In this document: one piece after another, positions 17,065 through 26,887 of the stretch
Layout of the letters: each line of letters starts with the position of its first letter
Numbering within the stretch: the stretch's first letter is position 1
Assembly (NCBI RefSeq): GCF_006874645.1
Contig: NZ_CP030082.1
Location: forward strand, 1,488,001 to 1,552,000
Source: Bdellovibrio sp. ZAP7
GTDB taxonomy: Bacteria > Bdellovibrionota > Bdellovibrionia > Bdellovibrionales > Bdellovibrionaceae
Direction of reading: 5' to 3'
Length of the DNA stretch: 64,000 bases
Position numbers and translations under genes: made by a program
Notes under the pieces: generated by a model
Told to the model about the DNA's origin: nothing
The model's input: only the letters and a program-made list of their open reading frames with translations
Databases searched by the model: none

Positions 17065-17153
17065 CACAACTAGGGGTGCTGCTATTCGGTGTTGAATGGC
17101 GGCTGAGAAATACCCTTTGAACCTGTTTGAGTTAGAACTCGCGTAGGGAAGTC
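17065..17153 (+). promoter_or_regulatory. TPP (thiamine pyrophosphate) riboswitch
   Basis: The consensus blocks are all present and in order: ACTAGGGGTGC, GGCTGAGAAATACCC, TTTGAACCTG, and GCGTAGGGAAGT. The short P1 can form between ACT (17069-17071) and AGT (17150-17152). The ribosome binding site (AGGGA) is inside the 3' end of the aptamer, only a few bases before the ATG at 17156, so TPP binding should hide it and block translation directly. An upstream GACTTCC at 17037-17043 is complementary to GGAAGTC at 17147-17153 and may form a competing pairing. Confidence 0.93.
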
Positions 17154-17155
17154 AC

Positions 17156-19252
17156 ATGAAAATACCCTTTCTCTTGGTGTCCGCCATTCTTGGTGGATTA
17201 AGTTTTGAAGCCCGCGGGCAGGAAGCCTCTGCCGCCATCCAATTACAACCTGTTTTAGTGAGCGAGACCGCAGACACTGATGCTTCTGTGCTTGGGTTTC
17301 CTGGATTTACTTTGCAGGAAGTTCCTTTGTCTGCCTCTAGTTACGATGATGGCGATCTTCAAAAAAATCAGATTCATCGTCTTTCAGATTTAACGACTTT
17401 AGATGCCTCTTTGACGGATAGTTACAATGCCACTGGTTACTGGGACATGGTTTCAATTCGTGGTTACACGCTCGATAATCGCAATAACTTTCGCCGGGAA
17501 GGTTTGCCGATTAATGCCGAAACCTCGATCCCTTTGGACAACAAAGCCGATGTGCAAATATTAAAAGGCCTTTCTGGAGTGCAAGCGGGCATCAGTGCCC
17601 CCGGTGGTTTGATCAATTATCTGGTCAAGCGTCCCACCGGAAAGCGATTTATCAATGTGCGCTCTGATGCCAGTGATTCAGGAAATTTCCTGGTGTCGGC
17701 GGATGCCGGTGGATTACATCAGTCAAATGAGAATTTAAGTTATCGCTTCAATGTCGCTCGGGAATATCTGTCGCCACATTTAGAAAACGCTAAGGGCACA
17801 AGAACATTGCTTGCTGGAGCGGTCAGTTATCGTCTTGGTAAGGCAAGTTTATTGGACATCGAGTTGGAGTGGTCACAGCGTTCGCAACCCAGCCAGGCCG
17901 GAATGAGTTTATTGGGTTTCAGTCTGCCTGTAGTATCTGATCCAAATATCAATCTGAACAATCAGTCTTGGTCTCAGCCTGTGAAGTTTGCGGCCCTCAC
18001 AGGGACTTTACGTTATACTCAGATGTTTACTGAAAATTTAAATTGGGTGACATCACTTGGCGGTCAGAATCTGGTTAATGGGGATCATCTGGCTTACGCT
18101 TTCGGTTGTACGAAAGAGGGAAACTTTGATCGCTATTGCTCTGATGGTACTTTTGATTTCTATGACTTTCGCAGCGATGATGAAAAGCGCGATACACAAG
18201 CACTGCGCACGTCTCTCGACGGAAGGTTTCAATCATCACGGTTTGCACACTCGTGGAATTTTGGCGTGATGGGCTGGAAATCAAAAGAACGCTATCAACG
18301 ACAAGCCTACAATTTTGTTGGCGAAGGAAAAGTCGACGGTTCTGCCGTTGTTCCCGCGGATCCATCTTTGACGGATGAAAGCACAAATCGCGACTCTGAC
18401 AATCTTCAGGTTTTTGCTTCGGATTCTGTAAATTGGAATTCCTGGACGGGATGGTTCGGAACCAGCTGGAATGGTAGCGAGCGCAGTAGTGTGCGCACCG
18501 ATGGTTCACGCCCGACAAGCTACTATCAAAGTTTTATTTTGCCCTGGGCGGCCTTGTCCTATCAGTTTGAACAATTCATGACTTATGCGAGTTATGCCGA
18601 AGGGATGGAGTCTTTTGTTACTCCGAACCGAAATACCTATGCTCGTCCTGGTGAATTTTTGCCGGATGTAAAGTCAAACCAATACGAAGTCGGATTGCGT
18701 GGGGGGCGTGATATTCGCTGGGCTACGGCTCTGTTTGAAATTCATCGCCCGGTAGTGATCGATCAGGCGCCTCTTTATCAGGTGGACGGTAACGATGTGC
18801 ATCGTGGAATTGAAGTAAACTTGCAGCAAGTTTTGCAAAGATGGAGCTGGAATTTCAATGGCATGCTTTTGGAAACTAAACGCGAAGACAGCTCTGTGAA
18901 TCCGGCTCTGAATGGGAAAAAGGCCATTAATGTTCCAGATGCGACCGTGCGCACAGGAGCACAATATCACTTGCTCAGCGTCGCTGGTATGTCGGTTGGT
19001 GGGCGAATAGTTTATGAGGGCCCACGTGCGATCCTTGCGGATAATTCGCTCACCTTGCCGGGATGGGTGCGCTGGGATGCGGGGTTTGGTCTAAAGAAAA
19101 ATTGGGGATCCGTCCCCGTGAGAGCGGAGGTCTTAGTTGAGAATTTGCTTGATCGGAAATATTGGAGAGAATCTCCCACACAATATGGTCACGTGTATTT
19201 GTATCCCGCTGCTGAAAGAATTTTGACTCTGAGTTTTCAGGCGGAAATCTGA
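17156..19252 (+). CDS. TonB-dependent outer-membrane receptor, probably for thiamine
   Basis: This 698-residue protein has a short signal peptide (to about residue 21), a TonB-box-like stretch (LQPVLVSE), a plug domain with SIRGYTLDNRNNFRREGLPI and VQILKGLSGVQAGISAPGGLINYLVKRP, then a 22-strand-type barrel. It ends RAEVLVENLLDRKYW...YLYPAAERILTLSFQAEI, a typical C-terminal receptor strand. By sequence it looks like a siderophore-type receptor. However, the TPP riboswitch directly fused to its start points to uptake of thiamine, a thiamine phosphate or a thiamine precursor across the outer membrane. No thiamine biosynthesis gene or inner-membrane thiamine transporter is adjacent. Confidence 0.88.
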   Translation: MKIPFLLVSAILGGLSFEARGQEASAAIQLQPVLVSETADTDASVLGFPGFTLQEVPLSASSYDDGDLQKNQIHRLSDLTTLDASLTDSYNATGYWDMVSIRGYTLDNRNNFRREGLPINAETSIPLDNKADVQILKGLSGVQAGISAPGGLINYLVKRPTGKRFINVRSDASDSGNFLVSADAGGLHQSNENLSYRFNVAREYLSPHLENAKGTRTLLAGAVSYRLGKASLLDIELEWSQRSQPSQAGMSLLGFSLPVVSDPNINLNNQSWSQPVKFAALTGTLRYTQMFTENLNWVTSLGGQNLVNGDHLAYAFGCTKEGNFDRYCSDGTFDFYDFRSDDEKRDTQALRTSLDGRFQSSRFAHSWNFGVMGWKSKERYQRQAYNFVGEGKVDGSAVVPADPSLTDESTNRDSDNLQVFASDSVNWNSWTGWFGTSWNGSERSSVRTDGSRPTSYYQSFILPWAALSYQFEQFMTYASYAEGMESFVTPNRNTYARPGEFLPDVKSNQYEVGLRGGRDIRWATALFEIHRPVVIDQAPLYQVDGNDVHRGIEVNLQQVLQRWSWNFNGMLLETKREDSSVNPALNGKKAINVPDATVRTGAQYHLLSVAGMSVGGRIVYEGPRAILADNSLTLPGWVRWDAGFGLKKNWGSVPVRAEVLVENLLDRKYWRESPTQYGHVYLYPAAERILTLSFQAEI

Positions 19253-19253
19253 A

Positions 19254-19282
19254 AAAAAGGACGGGGAGACCCGTCCTTTTTA
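19254..19282. terminator. Bidirectional terminator between convergent genes
   Basis: AAAAAGGACGGG and CCCGTCCTTTTT pair around GAGA, with A and T runs on both sides. It closes the receptor gene (+) and the alkylsulfatase gene (-). Confidence 0.9.
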
Positions 19283-19300
19283 GGTTGGCTTTTGGAAGTA

Positions 19301-21307
19301 TTATTCAGCACTGGCCATGCGATCTTCTTTCGAATTTTTTTCTTCAACTGGAGTGACAAGGTTAAAGGCTGGATCAAAAGTATCCAATGTCGCAACCAAA
19401 TCATCCAATGCTTTGGTTTTGCCATCTGATTTAAGCTTGTCGTTTCTTTGCAGGTCATCGGATCTTGCCATACCTCCAAGGATTGAACCGAAGTCTTCTG
19501 ATGACATGGTGTAAGTCGCATCGACTTTTTCTCCTGGCACCATTTTTCGAATATTCAAAACAGAGTTATTGAGCTCCAGGACTTGCTTTTCTTTGGAGTT
19601 ATTTAAAGACAAGCCGATTTTCATTTTCTTGCCTTGAGCTTTTTCAGGATTGATATGCAGTCCCGTGTACTCAATTAACATAGAAAGCGGCAATGTGCGG
19701 GTGTCGATGAACTGCATAGTTGGCATTTTTGAAGCGCCACGTAGTTCAGCCGCTCCCGAAAGGTAAACGTCGCGCCATGGACCGCTTTCAGCTTGGAAGC
19801 CCATTTGCTCCAAAGAGGCTGCTTGAAGTCTGAGGGCTTCTTTGTTTGTGGGCTCAGCATATACCAAGTGATTCACAACTTCAGCCGCCCAGCGATAGTC
19901 GCCCTTATCAAAGGCTTCGCGCCCAATTTTTAGGACTTTCTTTGCTCCACCCATGGCCGTCACATAGCGTTTGCCAGCTTCCACGCGAGGATGCTTGTGA
20001 AGAGTCGCGGGGTTGGCATTATAGAATCCCAGATACAATTGATATGTGGCTTTGACGTTGTGGCTTAAAGAACCATAGTAACCACGGTTATAGAATTCTT
20101 TGGCCAATTCATCTGGAAGTTCCATTTTTTCTGCGATTTCTTCGGCATCATAACCTTGGTTCGCCAGTCGTAGGGTTTGGTCATTGATGAATTTATACAT
20201 GTCACGCTGTTTGGTGATATGCTCTATTACTTTGGCGTTGCCCCATCTTGGCCAGTGATGAGAGGCAAAACTCACGTCAGCTTTTGAGCCAAACATGTCC
20301 AACGTAGTTGTCAAAGCATTCGCCCATACCATCGGGCTGCGCACTTTTGCTCCACGTAGCGTGTAAAGATTGTGCATCGTTGACGTGGCATCTTCTGAAA
20401 GGCAAAGAGCCTTCAGCTGTGGAAAGTAAAAGAGCATTTCTGATGGGGCTTCAGTACCAGGGGCCATTTGGAATACGATTTCGATTCCATCCACCGTCAA
20501 TTTTTCACCCGTTTTGGAGATTGTTTTATTTGGTGGAATCAGACCGGAAGTGCCCAGCGAAGTTGCTGGCCCCAAACCTGTTCCTAAATTTCCAGCTGAA
20601 GAGTTTTGAATACCAGCTCCATACATATAGATCGCTCGGCGTCCCATCGCATTTCCGGCATAAAGATTTTCGCTCACGGCTTCTTCGACAAGGCCTTCAG
20701 GTGCGATGACTTGAATCTTTTTGCTTTTAGCGTCTTCGGCCGTGATCACTCCAGCGGCTCCACCAAAGTGATCGACGTGACTGTGAGTGTAGATTACGGC
20801 TTTCACTGGGCGCTGGCCCAGTTTTTCATTTGCCAACTTCAAGCCCGCAGCAGCGGTTTCTGAGGATATCAATGGATCAATAACAATCCAACCGGTCTTT
20901 CCTTCGATCAACGTCATATTCGAGACATCAAAACCACGGATTTGATAAATCTTGTCAGTGACTTTGAAAAGTCCATTGATGCGCGTCAGTTGTGACTGTC
21001 TCCATAAACTTGGATTGGCCGTATCTGGTGCTTCAGTGTCTTTAACAAAATTAAAAGCGTTCAGATTGTAAACGGTTTTACCTTCAGCATTTTTGATCAC
21101 GGGATTGTCAAGTGTGGCAATGAAGCCCTTCTGAGCAAACTCGAAATCTTCTTTATTCGAAAAATCCAACATCTTACTATAGCTTTGGTTGATTCTTCTA
21201 GTAGTTTCAGTGGCTTTTCCTTCAGGTAAATCTGCTGCGGAAGCGACCGAGGCCGTGAAAGCGAATACAGTCGCGCTGAGAGCCGTGCTGCTCAAAAAGT
21301 TCTTCAT
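19301..21307 (-). CDS. Secreted alkylsulfatase, SdsA/YjcS-like metallo-beta-lactamase fold
   Basis: I start at MKNFLSSTALSATVFAFTASVASA, preceded by a strong GGAGGAAATT ribosome binding site; a start seven codons upstream is rejected. The zinc motif THSHVDHFGG lies near residues 174-183, followed by the family's ASHHWPRWG region. Downstream come a helical middle domain (WAAEVVNHLVYAEPTNKEA...EQMGFQAESGPWRDVYLSGAAEL) and a C-terminal SCP2-like lipid-binding domain (about 530-660). Family members hydrolyse sulfate esters of long-chain alcohols such as dodecyl sulfate, probably in the periplasm here. Its role may be detoxification or carbon and sulfur gain from surfactant-like lipids. The gene is divergent from the SNF2 helicase gene with only about 60 bp between. 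Confidence 0.88.
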   Translation of the reverse strand: MKNFLSSTALSATVFAFTASVASAADLPEGKATETTRRINQSYSKMLDFSNKEDFEFAQKGFIATLDNPVIKNAEGKTVYNLNAFNFVKDTEAPDTANPSLWRQSQLTRINGLFKVTDKIYQIRGFDVSNMTLIEGKTGWIVIDPLISSETAAAGLKLANEKLGQRPVKAVIYTHSHVDHFGGAAGVITAEDAKSKKIQVIAPEGLVEEAVSENLYAGNAMGRRAIYMYGAGIQNSSAGNLGTGLGPATSLGTSGLIPPNKTISKTGEKLTVDGIEIVFQMAPGTEAPSEMLFYFPQLKALCLSEDATSTMHNLYTLRGAKVRSPMVWANALTTTLDMFGSKADVSFASHHWPRWGNAKVIEHITKQRDMYKFINDQTLRLANQGYDAEEIAEKMELPDELAKEFYNRGYYGSLSHNVKATYQLYLGFYNANPATLHKHPRVEAGKRYVTAMGGAKKVLKIGREAFDKGDYRWAAEVVNHLVYAEPTNKEALRLQAASLEQMGFQAESGPWRDVYLSGAAELRGASKMPTMQFIDTRTLPLSMLIEYTGLHINPEKAQGKKMKIGLSLNNSKEKQVLELNNSVLNIRKMVPGEKVDATYTMSSEDFGSILGGMARSDDLQRNDKLKSDGKTKALDDLVATLDTFDPAFNLVTPVEEKNSKEDRMASAE

Positions 21308-21370
21308 AATTTCCTCCTGGATAATCAATTATGGTTTAGTGTCGCCTGGAGAGCCAATCTGCTATGGACA

Positions 21371-24300
21371 ATGTGTGAGAAATCACCCATAATGTTCGAT
21401 GCCCATTCAAGTGGTCATATTGACAAAGGACAATGCGTGTTTCTTGCTCCTCTGAGTCTTCAAAATGTTGCTCAACTTCGTCACCCGAGTGAGCGTGTTC
21501 CCGTAGGGGAACAGCGTGAATTCGCCGAAGGTTTGGACCTGATCGCCGACAATGGTTTTGACGGCTACGAAATGCACCAAAGCCCCAGCGGTTCCATGCA
21601 ACTTAAAATCTTCATGGATGACAAAAAGGATGCGGGTCGATGCACTGTCAAAGTTTTGCAGGACGAGACCTCTGGCGTACTGGATTTCCGATGTGACCAA
21701 TGTGGCACGCGCGGTGACACTAAAATTACTTGTTCGCACCAATTCGCAGCTTATGTGATTTTATGGCAGGCGCTTACTTTGGAAGAAGACGCTCCTGCAG
21801 ATCCGCGCATTGAAAAACTCGCAGAAGATTTAAGAGGGCCCAGCCAACGTTCGCGCCAAGGTGTAACACCGGGCTTGGAAGCTGAAGCCACGGGATTTTT
21901 GCAGTCGATCACGCTTTATTCCGAAGAAGCTCCAGTTCTTCGCGGAGAAACCTTAAGCTCGCTTTTAAATGAAACTGAAAAACCACATCGCCTGATTGAT
22001 GTTTCTAAGGAACAGGAAAGCCTGGCACCTTCGTTGTGGAATCTGCCGGATGTGTTTCGTAGAAAGCTCACTGCTTATTCTGAAAACTATTTTAATGAAG
22101 TGAACGAACAAAACCGCATTGCCGGAATGGTTCGGTATAATTTTAGCAATGGCGTGCAGGTTTCAGCCAAAGATATTCTGCGCCATCCACTTTACAAAAG
22201 CGTTCCTAAGGATTTATTACCTCAGCCACGCAAGCCGGATTCCGCATTTGATAAATGGCCCTTGACCCTACAGCGTGACAGTCTTTTTATCAGTCAGGGC
22301 CTTCGCGAAGTGGAAGAGATCATGCAAGTGGTTCTTTCCAACGTGGCGACAAAACTTAATCAGGGACAGCTCGAAGTTTATATTCAAGGCAAGAATTCAC
22401 AAAAAACTTTGCCTGTTCGCTATATCGATTTCGATATGAGCCGTGAGTTTGAATGGCGCGTTGATTTTACGGATAAAGACACGCTGATCGCTCGCTTTGC
22501 TTTAACCAGCCCGGAACGCAAAAAGCCTTTTGCCTTTTTCGAATCTTTTGCATTCGAGGCAGAAGAAGGCGTTTTGGCTGTGCATCCGTGGTACCGCGAA
22601 TGGAGTCAATTCGTTCAGGTATTAACGGACATCCATGAAGATGCTTTGCAATTCAGTCTAAGCTCTCAAGACTATCCTCGCGTAGAGATCGAAGGGGAGC
22701 TTGAAGCGAAACGCATGGTGAAGCACCTGCGCTCGCGCACGATTCCTTTGCATATCACTGGCGAAACGAAAGTTTTGCCCGAATCCCAAAGTATCACGGG
22801 TATTTATTTAACGGAAAACGGCAGCTTCCATTTGCAACACGAAGCGCGTGTTATGGGCCAAAAAGATCTGGCCCGTGCAGGTTGGACAGCACGTTCCTCT
22901 TTATACCTTCACGTTTTGTCGGAAGGCCTGCCGTACTTCTTGGGGGCGGATGCCAAAGACGTGGCGACCCGTGCGCGCGGTAAAAGGGATTGGGATTTAA
23001 AACTGCTGCGTCACTTGGGCGTGCTTCAATACTTGACTCTTGAGACTTTGAACTGGCACTTCGCGGGTGAGCTGACGGATGGTCGCATTGTCGAGGAAGA
23101 CGAAATCTTTAAACTTGTACAAGACAATATTCAAGCTCTCTTGGTCAGCGGTACGGGCGTCGTATTAGCTCGTGATATGTCTTTGCAGGAGCTTTGCTCG
23201 CGCAACGTGCTGGTTTATTTCGATGACTATGTTTCTAAAACTCTCGCAGCCTTGAAATCCAGTGAGTCCTTTTATTCTGAATCCGGCGAAGTGATTTTGG
23301 AAGGCGCTGTCGAGCGCGAATTCCGCCTGATCTATGAAATGTTGAAACGTCTGGTGTCGACAACCAATGGGGATGCCTTTAAAAAATCTCGCACGTCATT
23401 CCTGTCAAAAATTTGGAATGGCGAACCCGAGAAGGATCCAACTTTGCGCTCGGGATTGTTCCACTTCCCGAATGTTCGTAAAGAAGGCTCTCACACTCAT
23501 GACACCATTGAATCTCTTCAGGCCCTTTTGCCATTTGGCTTTAAGATTTACTACAAAGGTCAGGCTCTGCAGGAATTAAATGAAGATGACTTCCAAGTGG
23601 ATTTCCTTTTAACCAGCGATGCTTCCGAAAAGTATTTCAACTGGTTTGAATTGAATCCAAAATTCTTCCTGAAAGGTCAGGAGATCGACGCCCAAGCCAT
23701 GACAGGTTTTGGTGGCGGTGGAGTGATCGAGTACGACGGCAAGCTTTATCTAGTTCCTAAAAAGCAAATGCCAAGCCTGCGTCGTCTGGAAAATTTCTGG
23801 CGCAAACTGCAAGGCGGGAAATCCGATGCGAAAACCAAAGGTGGTATCGGGGAACGAGTTTATAAACTTCCTCGCCATCAGATTTTGGAACTTTTGGCAT
23901 TGCGGGCTTCCGGCGTCGCCATTCGTGGGGATCACGAATGGAAAAAGATTTGTGATTTCTATGATGGATTGGGGCAGGGGCCTCGTCCGGTGCACATTCC
24001 TAAGACGGTGAAGGCTGAGCTTAAACAGTATCAGGAATATGGCGTGCAATGGTTACAGGATCTTTATAATCTGCGCCTGGGTGCTTTGCTGGCAGATGAT
24101 ATGGGTTTGGGTAAGACCTTGCAGACGCTGACGTTCCTGGAAGATCTACGTGTTAAAGAAGAACTGGGACAGGTTTTGATCGTTGTTCCTTCGTCATTGA
24201 TCTTTAACTGGCAAAGTGAAGTACAAAAATTCGTACCCGATTTGCCTCTGGAAGTCTTTACCAATAAGGACCGCGATCGCTTGGGTAAAAAACTTTTCAC

Positions 24301-25435
24301 CAAGCAGGATTGTGTCCTGATCACGACCTATGGTCTTTTGATGGAGCATGAGGACTTCTTGTCCCAGGTTCACTGGAAGACATTGATTTTCGATGAAGCC
24401 CAGAATTTAAAAAATATCACGACTAAACGCACCAGTGCGGCTCGTTCCTTGAATGCGCAATTTAAAGTCTGTCTAACTGGTACGCCGATGGAAAATCACT
24501 ATGGTGAATTCTATTCTTTGGTGGATATACTGGTTCCAGGCAGTCTTGGTAAAATTGAAGACTTCCGTCGCCAATTCGTAAATACCGAAATGGTCACGCG
24601 TGAAGAAATGGATGATTTGAAATTAAAGATCAAACCATTGCTACTTCGCCGTACTAAAAAAGAAATCCTGGATCAGCTTCCAGAAAAACAAGAAACGAAG
24701 ATGAGCATCGCTTTTGAAGACAAGCAGATGGAAATCTATCGTGACATCGCCTTGTCATATAACCAAAAGGTTCAAGAGGCGATGACGACGAACGGTGAAG
24801 CCAGCGTGCAACTGCAAATGTTGACGGCTCTTCTTCGCTTACGTCAGGCCTGTTCAGATCCTGCAGGTTTGCCAAATGTTCGTTACGAAAAAGTACCACC
24901 GAAATTGGAAACCTTGCTGGAATCGATTAGTGAGATCGTGGAATCCGGCGAAAGTGCTTTGGTATTCACGCAGTTCCTTCAAACCCTGGAACACACGGCC
25001 CGACTTCTGCACGAGGCCGGTATCCCAGTCTTTGTGCTTCACGGGGGAGTTCCAACAGCTCAACGCCAAAAGATTTTGGCCGAGTTCAATGCGACCAACG
25101 GTGGTGCTGTGCTCGTGATGACTTTGAAAACGGGTGGTGTGGGTCTGAATTTGACCAAAGCCAGCTACGTCTTTCATTTGGAACCGTGGTGGAATCCTTC
25201 GGTTGAAAACCAGGCAACAGACCGTGCACACCGTTTGGGGCAAAGCAAGGCTGTTCAGGTGTTCCGCTATATCATGCATGAATCTTTAGAAGAAAAAATC
25301 GAAGTTCTGAAAAATCGCAAAGGCGTTAAATTCCAAAACCTATTCGGCAATGCTGAATCAACGACAGATTTAGGCGGCAGCGCGAGTGGTGCTTTGAGCA
25401 AAGAGGATTTCGATATCTTGTTAGGGCTTAAATAA
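21371..25435 (+). CDS. SNF2-family helicase with N-terminal zinc-finger-like region
   Basis: The 1354-residue protein has a Cys/His cluster resembling a SWIM zinc finger (FRCDQCGTRGDTKITCSH, about 105-122). A long unassigned middle region follows, then a C-terminal SNF2 ATPase (about 890-1340). ATPase motifs are LLADDMGLGKTLQTL (Walker A Lys about 915), LIFDEAQNLKN, LTGTPMENHYGEFYSLVDIL, and in lobe 2 VFTQFLQTLEH and QATDRAHRLGQ. Bacterial SNF2 proteins with SWIM fingers are thought to translocate on DNA and remodel protein-DNA complexes; their exact job is unclear. A later ATG (21392) is an alternative start, and neither has a strong ribosome binding site. No restriction or defence genes are adjacent. 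Confidence 0.9.
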   Translation: MCEKSPIMFDAHSSGHIDKGQCVFLAPLSLQNVAQLRHPSERVPVGEQREFAEGLDLIADNGFDGYEMHQSPSGSMQLKIFMDDKKDAGRCTVKVLQDETSGVLDFRCDQCGTRGDTKITCSHQFAAYVILWQALTLEEDAPADPRIEKLAEDLRGPSQRSRQGVTPGLEAEATGFLQSITLYSEEAPVLRGETLSSLLNETEKPHRLIDVSKEQESLAPSLWNLPDVFRRKLTAYSENYFNEVNEQNRIAGMVRYNFSNGVQVSAKDILRHPLYKSVPKDLLPQPRKPDSAFDKWPLTLQRDSLFISQGLREVEEIMQVVLSNVATKLNQGQLEVYIQGKNSQKTLPVRYIDFDMSREFEWRVDFTDKDTLIARFALTSPERKKPFAFFESFAFEAEEGVLAVHPWYREWSQFVQVLTDIHEDALQFSLSSQDYPRVEIEGELEAKRMVKHLRSRTIPLHITGETKVLPESQSITGIYLTENGSFHLQHEARVMGQKDLARAGWTARSSLYLHVLSEGLPYFLGADAKDVATRARGKRDWDLKLLRHLGVLQYLTLETLNWHFAGELTDGRIVEEDEIFKLVQDNIQALLVSGTGVVLARDMSLQELCSRNVLVYFDDYVSKTLAALKSSESFYSESGEVILEGAVEREFRLIYEMLKRLVSTTNGDAFKKSRTSFLSKIWNGEPEKDPTLRSGLFHFPNVRKEGSHTHDTIESLQALLPFGFKIYYKGQALQELNEDDFQVDFLLTSDASEKYFNWFELNPKFFLKGQEIDAQAMTGFGGGGVIEYDGKLYLVPKKQMPSLRRLENFWRKLQGGKSDAKTKGGIGERVYKLPRHQILELLALRASGVAIRGDHEWKKICDFYDGLGQGPRPVHIPKTVKAELKQYQEYGVQWLQDLYNLRLGALLADDMGLGKTLQTLTFLEDLRVKEELGQVLIVVPSSLIFNWQSEVQKFVPDLPLEVFTNKDRDRLGKKLFTKQDCVLITTYGLLMEHEDFLSQVHWKTLIFDEAQNLKNITTKRTSAARSLNAQFKVCLTGTPMENHYGEFYSLVDILVPGSLGKIEDFRRQFVNTEMVTREEMDDLKLKIKPLLLRRTKKEILDQLPEKQETKMSIAFEDKQMEIYRDIALSYNQKVQEAMTTNGEASVQLQMLTALLRLRQACSDPAGLPNVRYEKVPPKLETLLESISEIVESGESALVFTQFLQTLEHTARLLHEAGIPVFVLHGGVPTAQRQKILAEFNATNGGAVLVMTLKTGGVGLNLTKASYVFHLEPWWNPSVENQATDRAHRLGQSKAVQVFRYIMHESLEEKIEVLKNRKGVKFQNLFGNAESTTDLGGSASGALSKEDFDILLGLK

Positions 25436-25437
25436 TC

Positions 25438-25458
25438 AAAAGGTACGCCGTACCTTTT
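25438..25458. terminator. Bidirectional hairpin between convergent genes
   Basis: AAAAGGTAC and GTACCTTTT are perfect arms around GCC. The hairpin lies just after the SNF2 stop and before the end of dbpA on the other strand. The T run is short, so it may be a modest terminator. Confidence 0.7.
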
Positions 25459-25484
25459 AGGGTGCGGCGCAATTCCGAATTATA

Positions 25485-26882
25485 CTATTTTACGATTTTA
25501 ACTTGGAACTTTTGCGCTTTGATTTTGCCGTTGCGAAGGCTGTTCAAAGCGTGATTGGCTTGATCCGTTCGGATCGCAACGTATGTATAGGTATCATGCA
25601 TTTCGATTTTGCCGATATCGCCGGCTTTCAAACCACCCGCAGCACCGGTCAAGGCACCCAGAATATCTCCTGGACGGATTTTGTTCTTGCGACCGCCAGA
25701 AATCATCAGCGTTTGCATCGGGGCTTGTTTCCATTCCCAGTTCAAACCGAATTGGTTTTTGAAACCTAAGTTAGGTTTTTGGAATTTACGACCCGTGATG
25801 TTTTCAATTTCAATCAATTTCAAAGTATCGCGAGCTGATAGCAATGTCACAGCCACTCCGGACTTACCAGCGCGACCCGTACGACCGACGCGGTGAACGT
25901 AGGTTTCTGGCTGCAGAGGGAAGTCATAGTTCACCACCAGCTCAAGATTTTCAATATCCAATCCGCGGGCGGCAACATCGGTGGCTACCAAAATTTTGGC
26001 GCTGCCATTTTTAAACAAAGCCATTACGCGTTCGCGATCTTTTTGCTCCAGGTCGCCATGCAGGCAGGTGGCGCTGGCTTTTAATTCCGAGAACTTCGCC
26101 ATCAAATCATTGACGGTGTTTTTAGTATTACAAAAGACGATGCAAGACTCAGCTTGATGCTGTTGCAAAACGCGCATCAGGTTTCCAGCTTTATCTTTTT
26201 CTTCCGAGTCATAAGTGACTTCTTCGATTTGTAAAGCTTCGGCGCCTTCTTCGATGGATACTTTTTGCGGATTTTTTTGATAGCGTTTGCTTAAATCTAA
26301 AACGGCATCAGTGAAAGTCGCTGAAAACAAAACTGTTTGGCGATTCACGGGAAGCTCTCGCATTAGATTTTTAATTTCAACGATAAAGCCCATATCGAAC
26401 ATCTTATCGGCTTCATCAAGTACGACAGTTTTGACATCATCCAAGAACAAGCGCTCTTTCGAGGCCAGATCCAAGATACGCCCGGGAGTTCCCACCGCGA
26501 TCTGTACGCCTTTTTCAAGTTCAAGCTGTTGTTCGCGGCCTGTTTGGCCACCGCCAGTCAGAGCAATCGTTTGCAGGCCTGGAAGCCCACGGCCCAACTT
26601 ACGGACCTCGGTTAATACCTGGATAGCCAGTTCGCGAGTCGGGCAGATGATAAGTGCTTGCAAAGTCTTTTGGTTGATTTCCAGTTGTTGCAAAATCGGC
26701 AATAAGAATGCCGCCGTTTTTCCACTGCCAGTTTTGGATTGGCCGATGACATCTTTGCCCGCCAGAAGTACGGGAATACTCTTTTCTTGAATAGGAGTCA
26801 TAGAGCTAAAACCCAGTTCTTCAACGACAGTCAAAAGCTCAGGTTTAAGATTTAGTGCAGAGAAAGAATTCGTCGTATTCAA
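25485..26882 (-). CDS. dbpA: ATP-dependent RNA helicase DbpA
   Basis: The DEAD-box core shows FSSMTPIQEKSIPVLLAGKDVI, SKTGSGKTAAF, PTRELAIQV, VLDEADKMFD, LFSATFT and YVHRVGRTGRAGKSG. The last 75 residues are a DbpA-type RNA-binding domain with an RRM-like fold (GGRKNKIRPGDILGAL and IGKIEMHDTYTYVAIR). DbpA uses this domain to bind hairpin 92 of 23S rRNA and works in assembly of the large ribosomal subunit. The start is TTG, with a GGGAG ribosome binding site that is partly inside a hairpin (26888-26906). It lies 61 bp after a minus-strand lipoprotein gene, so some read-through is possible. Confidence 0.93.
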   Translation of the reverse strand: MNTTNSFSALNLKPELLTVVEELGFSSMTPIQEKSIPVLLAGKDVIGQSKTGSGKTAAFLLPILQQLEINQKTLQALIICPTRELAIQVLTEVRKLGRGLPGLQTIALTGGGQTGREQQLELEKGVQIAVGTPGRILDLASKERLFLDDVKTVVLDEADKMFDMGFIVEIKNLMRELPVNRQTVLFSATFTDAVLDLSKRYQKNPQKVSIEEGAEALQIEEVTYDSEEKDKAGNLMRVLQQHQAESCIVFCNTKNTVNDLMAKFSELKASATCLHGDLEQKDRERVMALFKNGSAKILVATDVAARGLDIENLELVVNYDFPLQPETYVHRVGRTGRAGKSGVAVTLLSARDTLKLIEIENITGRKFQKPNLGFKNQFGLNWEWKQAPMQTLMISGGRKNKIRPGDILGALTGAAGGLKAGDIGKIEMHDTYTYVAIRTDQANHALNSLRNGKIKAQKFQVKIVK

Positions 26883-26887
26883 TTAAA

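Noticed and set aside
21371-25435. SNF2 helicase as part of a defence system
   Set aside because: No restriction, nuclease or methylase gene is adjacent, and neighbours are an alkylsulfatase and dbpA.
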